Assembly: GCF_008122265.1 (NCBI RefSeq)
Contig: NZ_CP043042.1
Span: 4,278,001-4,342,000, forward strand
Direction of reading: 5' to 3'
Length of the DNA: 64,000 nucleotides
Origin: Marinobacter fonticola
GTDB lineage: Bacteria; Pseudomonadota; Gammaproteobacteria; Pseudomonadales; Oleiphilaceae
Shown here: one piece after another, positions 18,207 to 27,147 of the stretch
How the letters are laid out: each line of letters starts with the position of its first letter
Position numbering within the stretch: the first letter of the stretch is position 1
Made by a program: the position numbers and the translations under genes
Notes under the pieces: generated by a model
What the model saw: only the letters and a program-made list of their open reading frames with translations
Database searches by the model: none
What the model was told of the DNA's origin: nothing

Positions 18207-19310
18207 ATGTCCATTCACACAGAAACCCGCGCCTGTCTCGACGGCAAAGTCGGTCTGATCAGACTGGATGCCCCGCGCAGTCTCAACGCCTTGTCCGAGC
18301 ATATGATCAACGGCATGCAGGCCATCCTCGACGAATGGGCAGCCGATCCTGATGTCTGTCTGGTGCTGCTTTGGGGGAGCGGTGACCGCGGTTTCTGTGC
18401 CGGGGGCGATATTCGCGAACTGCATCAGGCCATGACCGGCGGAGAGGGCGATCTGAAGGCCATCCGCTATTTCTCCGCTGAATACCGCCTTGATTATACC
18501 CTGCATACCTACCCCAAACCGGTGGTGTGCTGGGCTCATGGCGCCACGATGGGCGGAGGATTGGGCCTGCTGGCCGCCAGCCGCTACCGGGTCGTCACGC
18601 CGTCGATCAAACTCGCCATGCCGGAGATCAGTATCGGCTTATTCCCCGATGTGGGTGCCGGCTACTTTCTCAACCGCCTGCCAGAAGGTATCGGCCTGTT
18701 TCTCGGCTTGACGGGCGCTCGCCTCAATCAGACAGACAGCATGCGCATCGGCCTGGCGGACTTGGCGGTGGCGGATGAAAAACCCAATGCTCTACTCGAC
18801 CGAATCGTCGATACCCGCTGGTCCGGTGAGGTCGCCGCCGACGACAACCGGCTCTACCGCCTGCTGAGTCAGTTCGCCCAGGACCAGGACGTGCAATGGC
18901 CCGAAAGCCAACTGGCCGCCCACGAACAGCGCATTCCGCCGCTATGCCGAGGCGAATCGCTGCCATCGGTCGTCGAGCAGTTGATCAACGAGCCCCACGA
19001 CGATCCCTGGTGGCAAACGGCCATCGGCAATCTTCGGAACGGCTGCCCCACGACGGCCTGGCTGGTGTGGGCGCAAATGCGCAAGGCCCGGCAACTCTCG
19101 CTGAAGGAAATTTTCCGCATGGAATTGGTCATGGCGGTGCGCTGCTGCGCAGGACAGGACCTGAAGGAAGGCATTCGAGCGCGGCTGATCGACAAGGACA
19201 ACGAGCCAAAGTGGCAGTTTGCCGGCGTAGAGGACGTCCCCGAAGCTCACGTGGACATGCATTTCATTCCGCCCTGGATGCCGGCCGACGATCCGTTGGC
19301 GGAACTCTGA
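18207..19310 (+). CDS. 3-hydroxyisobutyryl-CoA hydrolase (enoyl-CoA hydratase family)
   Basis: Likely hydrolyses 3-hydroxyisobutyryl-CoA in valine breakdown. 367 residues; crotonase fold with oxyanion-hole blocks GDRGFCAGGDIREL (about 58-71) and HGATMGGGLGL. MPEISIGLFPDVGAGYFLNR is characteristic of the hydrolase subgroup, which is about 100 residues longer than simple enoyl-CoA hydratases. Closely related hydratases cannot be excluded. Alone here, without other valine-degradation genes beside it. Confidence 0.85.
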   Translation: MSIHTETRACLDGKVGLIRLDAPRSLNALSEHMINGMQAILDEWAADPDVCLVLLWGSGDRGFCAGGDIRELHQAMTGGEGDLKAIRYFSAEYRLDYTLHTYPKPVVCWAHGATMGGGLGLLAASRYRVVTPSIKLAMPEISIGLFPDVGAGYFLNRLPEGIGLFLGLTGARLNQTDSMRIGLADLAVADEKPNALLDRIVDTRWSGEVAADDNRLYRLLSQFAQDQDVQWPESQLAAHEQRIPPLCRGESLPSVVEQLINEPHDDPWWQTAIGNLRNGCPTTAWLVWAQMRKARQLSLKEIFRMELVMAVRCCAGQDLKEGIRARLIDKDNEPKWQFAGVEDVPEAHVDMHFIPPWMPADDPLAEL

Positions 19311-19318
19311 GTACGTGC

Positions 19319-19990
19319 TTAGCGCTCGGCGCCGGCCTGCACCAGCAGCATCTCTATATCCCGGTGCCGATTCTGCCGCGCAAGCGTCAGGGCCGTGCGG
19401 CCCTCTTCTGTCCGAAACCCCGTATCGGCGCCGGCTCCGATCAGCACTTCGGTCATCAACAGGTCGCCATTGCGCACCACCCGCATGAGCAGGGATTCGC
19501 CCCCAGGCGCGATGTTGACGTTACCGCCCGCCGCCAACAGCGTTTTGACGACCGATAGATTACCCGCCTCGGCGGCGGCCGAAACCGGGGTTTGGCCGTT
19601 GGCACCGCTGGTGTTGACCGTCGCGCCCGCCGACAGCATGAGTTTGACCAACCGCTGGCTGCCCTGTGCAGACGCGGCGATAAGCGGGGTGCGGCCAGCA
19701 CGATCCGCCAGGTTGGGGTCGGCGCCTTCGCTCAGCAGATACCAGGCCACCCGGTCGTGGCCGTGGACAGCAGCAACGATCAGCGGCGTGCTTCGATCAG
19801 TCACCACGTTCAACGGCGCGCCGTTTTCCACCAAGGTCCGAATCCGATCCATATGCCCGGTGACCGAGGCGTCGATTAGCGACGTGGCAGACGCATCGCT
19901 GCGCACCTTATCGACGTTGGCGTTATTGGACGTCCCGGCGCAAGCAGCGAGAAAGGAGACAAGAAGCAAGCAGACAGCGGCACGCACCAT
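19319..19990 (-). CDS. Ankyrin-repeat lipoprotein
   Basis: 223 residues. Lipoprotein signal with lipobox LAAC (Cys17), a short Asn/Ser linker, then about five to six 33-residue ankyrin repeats from residue 37 to the end (for example TPLIVAAVHGHDRVAWYLLS and TPLIAASAQGSQRLVKLMLS). Such proteins bind partners in the periplasm; some are linked to catalase or toxin immunity, but no partner is suggested here. Convergent with the hydrolase gene, 8 bp apart. Confidence 0.88.
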   Translation of the reverse strand: MVRAAVCLLLVSFLAACAGTSNNANVDKVRSDASATSLIDASVTGHMDRIRTLVENGAPLNVVTDRSTPLIVAAVHGHDRVAWYLLSEGADPNLADRAGRTPLIAASAQGSQRLVKLMLSAGATVNTSGANGQTPVSAAAEAGNLSVVKTLLAAGGNVNIAPGGESLLMRVVRNGDLLMTEVLIGAGADTGFRTEEGRTALTLARQNRHRDIEMLLVQAGAER

Positions 19991-20085
19991 GGAGAGAATT
20001 CCGTTTAGCGAAAAGGATGGCCTATTTTGCCCAAACGCCGTATCGGGATGAAATCGAGTGGGTCACAGATGGCGCCGGCGCCCGT

Positions 20086-22227
20086 TTAATCGGCGAAGAT
20101 ATCGGCTGTTTCAAGAATTTTTCCTGTCAGGCTTCGCAAACGGGCTTCGCCGTTGCGCCGCCCCGTACACAATCCTGCGGACTGGAGCGCTGGCCAGCTC
20201 CAGTTCTGGAGCACAGCACGGCACCAAAGCGCCGCATCGGCCTGGGGTTCGATCGACTGAGCAATGCCCGGCACCCGGCTAAGTCGCTGTAGCGGCAATC
20301 GAGAAAGCTCAAACAACCGAAAACCCTTGGCGAAGGCGGAAAGTTCGCCATAGTCCATCGACGTCAAGGGCTGCGGCCGCGACCAATCAGCCGTCAACTT
20401 CAGTGTCAGGCCGGGCTCCAGGTCCGTAAAGCTGGAGGCGAGCAAAAGCGGCCAGTGTTCGGCAAAACGCTGGCCCAGCACTTTGACGACATTGTCGCCC
20501 GCCTCGGAACAGCCTACGGCCATCTGCAGCGTATGCTCCCCGCTGCTGGCCGACCGATGGAGTCCCAGCCTGAGTGGCTCCAACCCGGCCTCGTGCCAAA
20601 AAGCCAAAAGCGCCGCAGTCGCCCCGAAACTGGTGCCGAAAAGATCGCAGCCCCGCTCTATCGCCCAGTTACGGGCAGTCTCCGTCATGCGCTGACCGAT
20701 GCGGCGACGGCGCACGTCCGGGTGTACGGCGATACGCACCACCCGCGCAATCGACAAGCACGCGGCCGTCGCCAGGCCACCGTGGCTGGCCAGTCCCTGG
20801 GCCAGCAGATGGCCGCGAATACGCCGTTCACCGCGCATCACCTGTTCTGCCAATGGCGGCGAAAGACCGCCTTCCAAACTTACCCACAACACGCCGACGA
20901 TAGCGGTTCCGGCACGGGCCAGCCAGGTCTCGGCACCGGGGTCGTCCAGCCACTGGCGCAAATCGCCTGGCGTGGTGCGGTAGTGGGCATCCGTCAGCAG
21001 GCCGAAGGCCTCCGCCAACTCGGCTTCGCTGAGTTTGGCGGGTTGCCAGTGCTCGATATGGATCTGGACGCCGGTCTCGATTCGAGCCGCGCTGTCCGCA
21101 TCCAGCAGAAAAAGTCGATTGGTCAGACGTTCCAGTGGATCGCCCTCGACCCAGCGAATGGGCTGCCGCAGGTGCAAGCCTTGCCACTGGGGAGTCACCC
21201 GATCCAGAACCTCGCGGAACCGCACATCGAAGCCACGGCCGGTGCCTTCGTAGCCGTGCACGGTGGTGGAAAACACGACTCTGGGCCAGCCAGTGAGTAT
21301 CGACTCCAGCAGCGGCGCGGGCAGACCAGCAGCTTCATCCACCAGGACCAGCCCGGCTTCGGGCTTGTCCCGCAGCAAGACATCGACCGGGACGAAACGA
21401 AGACTTCGGCCATTCAGGGAAAGGCCATCGCCTGACCTTACAGCCTGGGGCCATTGCGATTCGGCAGCGGCGAACACCTGCTCCACCGCCTCGGCTGACG
21501 GTGCCGTGACGACGATGCGTTCCCGCTCGCCCTGAAGCAAACGGGCCGCCGCCCGCCCCAGAGCCGTGGACTTACCGCGTCCACGGTCGGCGCGCAGAAT
21601 CAATGGCCGTCTTCGGCGCCCCAGACCTGTGCGACAAATCGCCTCGATAGCCGCAAGCTGATCGTCGGTGTCCCCCGGTACAAAAACGTCAACCGGCGCC
21701 GGCACTTCGAGGGTGCCGGACAGCACACCAGCCGGCCCCAAGCGCACCACATGCGGATCGGCCGTGATGCTGCGTGCCAGCCGCCGGGCAAAAGGATGAT
21801 CGGCTGCCGCATCAAGTCCGGTGCGTGGGTAGTCGGGATCTTCGAAGCCAGGCCACTCGGCCAGCGGCGGCATGAGCCACATAAAGAGACCGCCAGCGCC
21901 AAGGGTGCCGAGCAAGGCTGCCAGCGCATCCGGTGGGTTGCCCGACCCGCCGTCCCAGACCACCAAATCCAACTCGCGCCCCAGCCAATCCCGGGCCTGC
22001 CGGGCTTTGACGACCGGAAGATCGCTGGCATCGGCATCGCCGACCCAGAGCCGGCGCGCATCCGGATTGGCCCGAAGCATTCGGAGGGCATAGTCTTTGG
22101 CTGTTTCCGCGGACGCCTCGACAAGGACTAGCCGGCGCTCTCCGGCGCGACACAATGCCTGTTGCCAACGCGCCAATGCCTGCGGCTCCGGCCAATGCTG
22201 CGCCGTGGACGTCGGGGGGATCGCCAT
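20086..22227 (-). CDS. tmcA: tRNA(Met) cytidine acetyltransferase
   Basis: Makes N4-acetylcytidine at position 34 of elongator tRNA-Met using acetyl-CoA and ATP. 713 residues: N-terminal domain (1-190), RNA-helicase-like module with Walker A DRGRGKSTAL (about 214) and LVLVDEAAGLP, then a GNAT acetyltransferase domain with VVRIAVHPDVRRRRIGQRM (near 500), and a C-terminal tRNA-binding domain. The start ATG directly abuts the stop of the upstream DUF2237 gene (TGA-ATG), so translation is coupled. Confidence 0.93.
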   Translation of the reverse strand: MAIPPTSTAQHWPEPQALARWQQALCRAGERRLVLVEASAETAKDYALRMLRANPDARRLWVGDADASDLPVVKARQARDWLGRELDLVVWDGGSGNPPDALAALLGTLGAGGLFMWLMPPLAEWPGFEDPDYPRTGLDAAADHPFARRLARSITADPHVVRLGPAGVLSGTLEVPAPVDVFVPGDTDDQLAAIEAICRTGLGRRRRPLILRADRGRGKSTALGRAAARLLQGERERIVVTAPSAEAVEQVFAAAESQWPQAVRSGDGLSLNGRSLRFVPVDVLLRDKPEAGLVLVDEAAGLPAPLLESILTGWPRVVFSTTVHGYEGTGRGFDVRFREVLDRVTPQWQGLHLRQPIRWVEGDPLERLTNRLFLLDADSAARIETGVQIHIEHWQPAKLSEAELAEAFGLLTDAHYRTTPGDLRQWLDDPGAETWLARAGTAIVGVLWVSLEGGLSPPLAEQVMRGERRIRGHLLAQGLASHGGLATAACLSIARVVRIAVHPDVRRRRIGQRMTETARNWAIERGCDLFGTSFGATAALLAFWHEAGLEPLRLGLHRSASSGEHTLQMAVGCSEAGDNVVKVLGQRFAEHWPLLLASSFTDLEPGLTLKLTADWSRPQPLTSMDYGELSAFAKGFRLFELSRLPLQRLSRVPGIAQSIEPQADAALWCRAVLQNWSWPALQSAGLCTGRRNGEARLRSLTGKILETADIFAD

Positions 22228-22611
22228 TCAGCTCAAATCGGCGGCGCGTGTTTTCAGATCGTCCAGATTGCAGTGCAGCAAGGCCGCCTGATGTGTAGCC
22301 CGCAGCCGGACCCGAGGCGCCTTACCGGCCTCGAAGGCCTCTTGCCAGCGCGGGGCACAAAGACACCAGGCGTCGCCATTCCGCAGACCAGGGAAGCCGA
22401 ACTCCGGCCTCGGGGTCGACAAATCGTTGCCCGTCGTCTTCGAAAACTCCAGGAAATCGTCGGTAACTACGGCGCACACGGCGTGTACGCCGAAATCATC
22501 GGGGCCGACGTTGCAGCAGCCGTCGCGGTAGAAACCGGTTTCCGGATCGCGACCGCAGGTTTCGAGCGCTTCGCCGAGCACATTCAGGGATTCGGGTTTT
22601 GTTTGCGCCAC
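22228..22611 (-). CDS. DUF2237 family protein
   Basis: 127 residues from a GTG at 22611 with GGAGAG upstream; an ATG at 22659 in the same frame would add 16 basic residues and overlap the divergent promoter. Recognised by the blocks CGRDPETGFYRDGCCNVGP, HAVCAVVTDDFLEFS and NDLSTPRPEFGFPGLR plus GDAWCLCAPRWQEAF, which define the widespread DUF2237 family. Five conserved Cys are visible. Biochemical function is not known to me. It is translationally coupled to tmcA. Confidence 0.88.
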   Translation of the reverse strand: MAQTKPESLNVLGEALETCGRDPETGFYRDGCCNVGPDDFGVHAVCAVVTDDFLEFSKTTGNDLSTPRPEFGFPGLRNGDAWCLCAPRWQEAFEAGKAPRVRLRATHQAALLHCNLDDLKTRAADLS

Positions 22612-22685
22612 AAGTACTCTCCGGCGTCGTGAAATGAGGTCAGACATTATGGATGACACCCGGCGTCCATGCCAGAATAGCGCCC

Positions 22686-24947
22686 ATGCCGATAGCCCTC
22701 CCCCCGCACCTGACCGACGAACAACACGCCATCATCACCGCCGGCTACGAGCATGCGCTGATCACCGCCGTCGCCGGCAGCGGCAAGACCACCACCCTGG
22801 CCTGGCGCATTCGCTACCTGCTGGAACAGGGCCACGACCCCAACCGCATGCTGGTATTGATGTTCAACCGCAGTGCTCGCGACGATTTCCACAAGAAACT
22901 GCAATCGGTCACGCGCGACACCGGTCTCGGGCTTCCGGAAATCCGCACCTATCATGCGATGGGCTTCCGTCTGTACAAGCGTTTCGTGCGCGAGGGCTAC
23001 CTGCCGGACGTCGTCGAAGGCATCCTTAGCGACCAGGAAATCAACTTCCAGGTTTGGTTGCTGACCCGCCAGCTGGCGCCTGAGTCCTTGCAGGATGAGA
23101 TCAAGCGCAGCAAGAAGGATTACGTGGAAACCGCCTCCCACTTCATCGACATGGTAAAGACGACCCTGTCGCCGGTGGAGATCGTCTGGGAGCAGATGGG
23201 CTACGGCGCCAAGCACCGCTACCTGATCGACCTGTTTCACGGCTTCGAGCAATGGCGCAAGCGCAACGCCCGCATCAGCTACGCCGACATGCTCTACGAG
23301 CCGGTCATGGCCATTCACCAGAACCCGCCGCTGCAACGCCTGGTCGCCAACAAGATGGACCTGGTGATGGTGGACGAGTATCAGGACACCAACGAAATCC
23401 AGCATCTGCTGCTGCGCTACATTGCCGGCGAGCGGGCTCGGGTCACCGTGGTGGGCGACCCGGATCAAACCATCTACGAGTTTCGCGGTGCCCAGCCCGA
23501 GTTCATCCTCAACCGCTTCAGCGAGGAATTCGAAAGCCCGCTGGAGCAGACCCTGAGTTTCACCTTCCGCTACGGCCACCGGGTGGCGCTACTGGCCAAC
23601 CACCTGATCAGCCACAACACCGGCCGCAAGGACGTACTCTGCCACGCCCATCCAACCACCCCCGCCACCCACGTGGAGTTACACGAATCCAGCCAGGACA
23701 GCGACGTTATCCTGCGGCTGGTCGAAGCCCACCGGGATTCAGGCGCGCCGCTGGAGTCCATTGCGGTCCTGTTCCGGGTCTGGAGTCAAAGCGTGCCGAT
23801 CGAGTTGCGGCTGCTGGCGCGGCAAATCCCCTATCGTATCGACAGCAACAAAGGCGCTCTTTTCACGCGGGAAATTGAGGCCATCACCCAATTGCTGCGC
23901 GTTTGTGCCGGTCAGCTCCCGATCCTGCCGGAAGAAGCCCGGTTCGATACCGCCCGCAGCCTGTTGCGCTTCCCCCATGTCGGCCTGAAGGAAGCGGAAT
24001 TGCAGAATCTGGCCCAGTTCCTGGCCCGCTTCGAACGGGACTGGGGCGCACGCCTGCTGGACCTGGATTTCGACGCCCTTGGCCCGCTTCCGGGGCGCAA
24101 ACTGAAGAAGCTGGGCCGTTGCCTGATGGCGCTGGACCGTTTCCCGGGCTCGGCCAGCCAGCTCATCGGGCGCTACGCCGACGACACCGAACTGTTCGAG
24201 GGCATCCGCAGCCTGGCCATGACGCACGAAGCCGCCAACGAGCGCATCGAGACCGTGCGTGGCTTCCAAGCCTACATCGACGGACTCGACGCCGGTGTCG
24301 GCGAAACCCTCGCTCACCTGGACACCCTGCGCCAGCAAGCCCGCCAGCCCGGCCGTGGCGGCCTCCAGCTCTCCACTATGCATCGCACCAAGGGCCTGGA
24401 ATGGCCCATTGTCATCATCCCCGGCCTGCAGGAAAAATACCTGCCCTACACCGCGCGCCAGACCGACGACATTAAGGCGCTGGTAGAGAGCGAACGCCGC
24501 TTGCTCTACGTCGCCCTGACCCGCACCAAAGAAGCCCTGCACCTGATCACCCGGCCCGACACCGGCACCCCACACCTGGACGGTGACCAGGGCCGCAGCC
24601 GCTTCCTACACGAACTGTGCTTTGGGCTATCCGCCAGCCTCGGCGAACAACTGGACGACCAACCGGCGTCCGGCGAAGAGCTGACGCTGAAGCACCCACT
24701 AACCACCATCAGCCAACGCTACGCCGACCGCGCAGGCGTCAAACTGACGACTCCGGATCCCGGTCCCGAACTGAACAGAAGCGGCCCTGTCTGGCATCAA
24801 GAGCGTCTGGTGCACGCCATCCTCGGTCCCGGGCAGGTTACCGATGAATCCGAAGGCGCTTTCGATGTCCGCTTCGATACGGGCGAGACCCTCACCTTCA
24901 GTAAGAAGAGCGCTCACTTGTATTTTCGGCTGCCGGAGGCGCTGTAA
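22686..24947 (+). CDS. UvrD/Rep-type ATP-dependent DNA helicase
   Basis: A second superfamily 1A helicase beside UvrD, 754 residues from the ATG at 22686 (an in-frame upstream start at 22653 would run into the divergent gene's leader). Walker A AVAGSGKTTTL at 28-38, DEYQD at about 230-234, VGDPDQTIYEFRGAQPEFIL, LSTMHRTKGLEWPIVIIPGL and LLYVALTRTKEAL are all intact, so it should be an active motor. The C-terminus ends in a short region with VHAILGPGQVTDES resembling the UvrD tail. It is not Rep or RecB; cellular role unknown. Confidence 0.9.
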   Translation: MPIALPPHLTDEQHAIITAGYEHALITAVAGSGKTTTLAWRIRYLLEQGHDPNRMLVLMFNRSARDDFHKKLQSVTRDTGLGLPEIRTYHAMGFRLYKRFVREGYLPDVVEGILSDQEINFQVWLLTRQLAPESLQDEIKRSKKDYVETASHFIDMVKTTLSPVEIVWEQMGYGAKHRYLIDLFHGFEQWRKRNARISYADMLYEPVMAIHQNPPLQRLVANKMDLVMVDEYQDTNEIQHLLLRYIAGERARVTVVGDPDQTIYEFRGAQPEFILNRFSEEFESPLEQTLSFTFRYGHRVALLANHLISHNTGRKDVLCHAHPTTPATHVELHESSQDSDVILRLVEAHRDSGAPLESIAVLFRVWSQSVPIELRLLARQIPYRIDSNKGALFTREIEAITQLLRVCAGQLPILPEEARFDTARSLLRFPHVGLKEAELQNLAQFLARFERDWGARLLDLDFDALGPLPGRKLKKLGRCLMALDRFPGSASQLIGRYADDTELFEGIRSLAMTHEAANERIETVRGFQAYIDGLDAGVGETLAHLDTLRQQARQPGRGGLQLSTMHRTKGLEWPIVIIPGLQEKYLPYTARQTDDIKALVESERRLLYVALTRTKEALHLITRPDTGTPHLDGDQGRSRFLHELCFGLSASLGEQLDDQPASGEELTLKHPLTTISQRYADRAGVKLTTPDPGPELNRSGPVWHQERLVHAILGPGQVTDESEGAFDVRFDTGETLTFSKKSAHLYFRLPEAL

Positions 24948-25289
24948 GCCTCCTCCCTAAGGATGTAGACAAGGCTCCGAGATGGATCGGAGCGAATGTG
25001 GGTCCTCACTGAAGCCGGGGACATGGACGCCTCTGGCAGTCCTGGCTGGCCATAGAAGGCCATCCAGGACAGCGAAAGTGAGGACCCACATTCGCTTCAG
25101 CCACCCAAATCAAAAGATTTCAATCCTGCAATAAACCCCTGAAACCCTGTGCAACGTGAATCCCTTCACTTAAATTGTTCGTAATGGGTTACTTAGCCGG
25201 TTTGGACTCTGCGGTACGGCTCCCTAAAAAAACTGAACAACACCAACCAAACACAGAAAAAACCGAGTGAAATGAACAGGAGGTTCCAA
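24948..25289. other. Intergenic region helicase / ompA-like, with repeat
   Basis: 342 bp on the same strand. It holds the type-2 repeat at 24991-25096 and, closer to the porin gene, A-rich DNA that probably carries its promoter. No gene seen. Confidence 0.6.
24991..25096 (+). repeat. Type-2 palindromic repeat, intact copy
   Basis: 106 bp. Perfect 20-bp terminal inverted repeat (24991-25010 with 25077-25096, AGCGAATGTGGGTCCTCACT on the left) around an asymmetric inner hairpin TCCTGGCTGGCC (25040-25051) / GGCCATCCAGGA (25058-25069). The inner hairpin is shared almost exactly with 58414-58443 and, split, with the copy around 37533-37903; the outer stem sequence differs in each copy but stays self-complementary. 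No coding capacity. Confidence 0.85.
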
Positions 25290-26471
25290 ATGACCCTATC
25301 CCGCTCACTGGCCGCGGCCACGCTGGCAGCAGCCATTGCAACGCCAGCCCTGGCGGACGAGCAGAAGGTTTACGTTAATCCCTTTATGGGTTTCCAGTGG
25401 TTCGACGACGAGCGCGACCTGAGCGAAACCGCCACTTTCGGGGTTGGCCTTGAATATCGATTCCTGCCCCGTTGGTCGGTGGAGGGTGTCTTCTCTCGCG
25501 GCGATGCCGACCGCCAGCACGTCCCCGGCGACAGCGATTTTGACGACTACCGTTTGGACGGCCTTTACTACCTGAACGACCCCGATGAAGACTGGAACCC
25601 CTACCTGGCGACAGGTGCCGGCCATACGGAGTTCGACGATCTGGGCGGCGGCGTCGACGGGGAAACCCGCCTGAACCTGGGTGGCGGTATCCGCTATAAC
25701 GTCAACGATGTTGTTTCTCTGCGCGGTGATGTGCGCGAGTTCTACAGCCTCGACAAAGAACACTTCGACACGCTGGCCACGGTGGGCATCAGCTTTGCCT
25801 TCGGTTTTGGCGGTAGCGAACCGGAACCGGCCATGCCGCAGGATGCCGACGACGACGGCGTCAACGATGAACGGGACCAGTGCCCGAACACCCCGGCAGG
25901 GGCGCAGGTCAACGCCAACGGCTGCGAGATGGATAGCGACAACGACGGTGTCGCCGACAGCCGGGACGCCTGCCCCAACACGCCGGCCGGAGCAGAGGTG
26001 AACAGCCGCGGCTGCGAAATGGATAGCGACGGCGACGGTGTCGTTAACAGCAAAGACCAGTGCCCGGGCACCAGCGCCGGTGCGGAAGTCGATGACCGTG
26101 GCTGTGAAGGCGTTACCGAAGAAGTGGAAACCTTCACCCTGGAAATCCAGTTCCCGCTGAACAGCGACGACATTGGCGACCGGTACGACAGCGAACTGCG
26201 CCACGTGGCGGACTTCCTGAAGGAGCACCCGGAAACCAGCGTTGAAGTTGCCGGCCATACCGACAGCACGGGCAAGGCAGAGTACAACCAGACCCTTTCC
26301 CAGCGCCGTGCCGAATCCGTCGCGCAGCGTCTGACGGATCGCCTGGGCGTAGCGTCTGACCGCGTCAGTGCGACAGGCTACGGTGAAACTCAGCCGGTTG
26401 CTGACAATTCAACCGATGCCGGCCGGGCAGACAACCGCCGCGTGGAGGCACGGATACAGCTCGAGCGGTAA
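25290..26471 (+). CDS. OmpA/OprF-like outer-membrane protein with TSP3 repeats
   Basis: 393 residues. The start ATG at 25290 has AGGAGG at ideal distance, so the ATG at 25272 is rejected. Signal peptide (about 1-22, ends ALADE), an N-terminal eight-stranded barrel (about 25-180), three calcium-binding thrombospondin type-3 repeats (DADDDGVNDERDQCPNTPAG and two similar, about 187-285), and a C-terminal OmpA peptidoglycan-binding domain with EVAGHTDSTGKAEYNQTLSQ. It links the outer membrane to peptidoglycan. A strong terminator follows. Confidence 0.95.
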   Translation: MTLSRSLAAATLAAAIATPALADEQKVYVNPFMGFQWFDDERDLSETATFGVGLEYRFLPRWSVEGVFSRGDADRQHVPGDSDFDDYRLDGLYYLNDPDEDWNPYLATGAGHTEFDDLGGGVDGETRLNLGGGIRYNVNDVVSLRGDVREFYSLDKEHFDTLATVGISFAFGFGGSEPEPAMPQDADDDGVNDERDQCPNTPAGAQVNANGCEMDSDNDGVADSRDACPNTPAGAEVNSRGCEMDSDGDGVVNSKDQCPGTSAGAEVDDRGCEGVTEEVETFTLEIQFPLNSDDIGDRYDSELRHVADFLKEHPETSVEVAGHTDSTGKAEYNQTLSQRRAESVAQRLTDRLGVASDRVSATGYGETQPVADNSTDAGRADNRRVEARIQLER

Positions 26472-26495
26472 TGAATCCTGCTTACCGAGAACGCG

Positions 26496-26525
26496 ACGCC
26501 CGGCCTTAACGCCGGGCGTTTTTTT
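26496..26525 (+). terminator. Rho-independent terminator of the OmpA-like gene
   Basis: Perfect stem ACGCCCGGC / GCCGGGCGT with a 6-base loop and a run of seven T. Confidence 0.95.
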
Positions 26526-26528
26526 GTA

Positions 26529-26600
26529 GTGCAAAGATAGCGCAACGATAAAGCTGCGCAACGATCAACCTGCGCGGATAAATCTGTGCAAAGATAAAGC
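26529..26600. repeat. Degenerate short tandem repeat
   Basis: Five imperfect units of 12-16 bases, for example GCGCAACGATAAAGCT (26540-26555) and GCGCAACGATCAACCT (26556-26571), bounded by GTGCAAAGATA units. It lies directly after the terminator and before the next gene. Confidence 0.75.
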
Positions 26601-26644
26601 GGAGCCAAATTAAGACAGCGCCGAACACCAGTGCGGAGAAAACA

Positions 26645-27142
26645 ATGCGAAGTACGGCAGCCCTGTTTATTGGTGTATTGTTACTGTCCGCGCCGGCTGT
26701 GGCCGACGTCTTTCGTTGCCACGGTCCCGACGGCACACGTTTTTCCGACACGGCCTGCGGTCAGGACGCCGAACGGATCGTTGTCGAAGACAACCGCATC
26801 GGCGGCCGTTTCGACACCAACCTGCCGCCGCCCAACAAGAAAGAACCCGAGACCGAACAAGACCAGGCCGCAACCGCTCGTCCTCCAGCAATCCGGCCTC
26901 CTGATGATCCCTGCCGCTATATCCCCTCCACCGACCTGCGACGCTATGTCATCCGCGAACAGGTGGTCAAAGGGATGACCAAGGAGAATGTCATCGACGC
27001 CTTTGGCCGACCACCGGAAACCTATCCGGTGCCCCAGGAAACCTGGGTTTACACCACCGACTACTACGGCCTGCAATACGAGCTGACCTATGTCTACTTT
27101 CGTGACGGCTGCGTGGAAAACGTGGTTTACCGCAAACCCTAA
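26645..27142 (+). CDS. Periplasmic DUF4124 protein with BamE-like C-terminus
   Basis: 165 residues; ATG preceded by GGAGAAAACA. Signal peptide 1-20 (ends VADV). DUF4124 segment VFRCHGPDGTRFSDTACG (about 22-39), a Pro/Glu-rich linker (60-85), then a SmpA/OmlA-like fold with VVKGMTKENVIDAFGRPPET, which resembles the BamE beta-alpha motif. Presumably envelope-located; no exact function can be assigned. Convergent with the methyltransferase gene, 5 bp apart. Confidence 0.82.
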   Translation: MRSTAALFIGVLLLSAPAVADVFRCHGPDGTRFSDTACGQDAERIVVEDNRIGGRFDTNLPPPNKKEPETEQDQAATARPPAIRPPDDPCRYIPSTDLRRYVIREQVVKGMTKENVIDAFGRPPETYPVPQETWVYTTDYYGLQYELTYVYFRDGCVENVVYRKP

Positions 27143-27147
27143 CGCTC

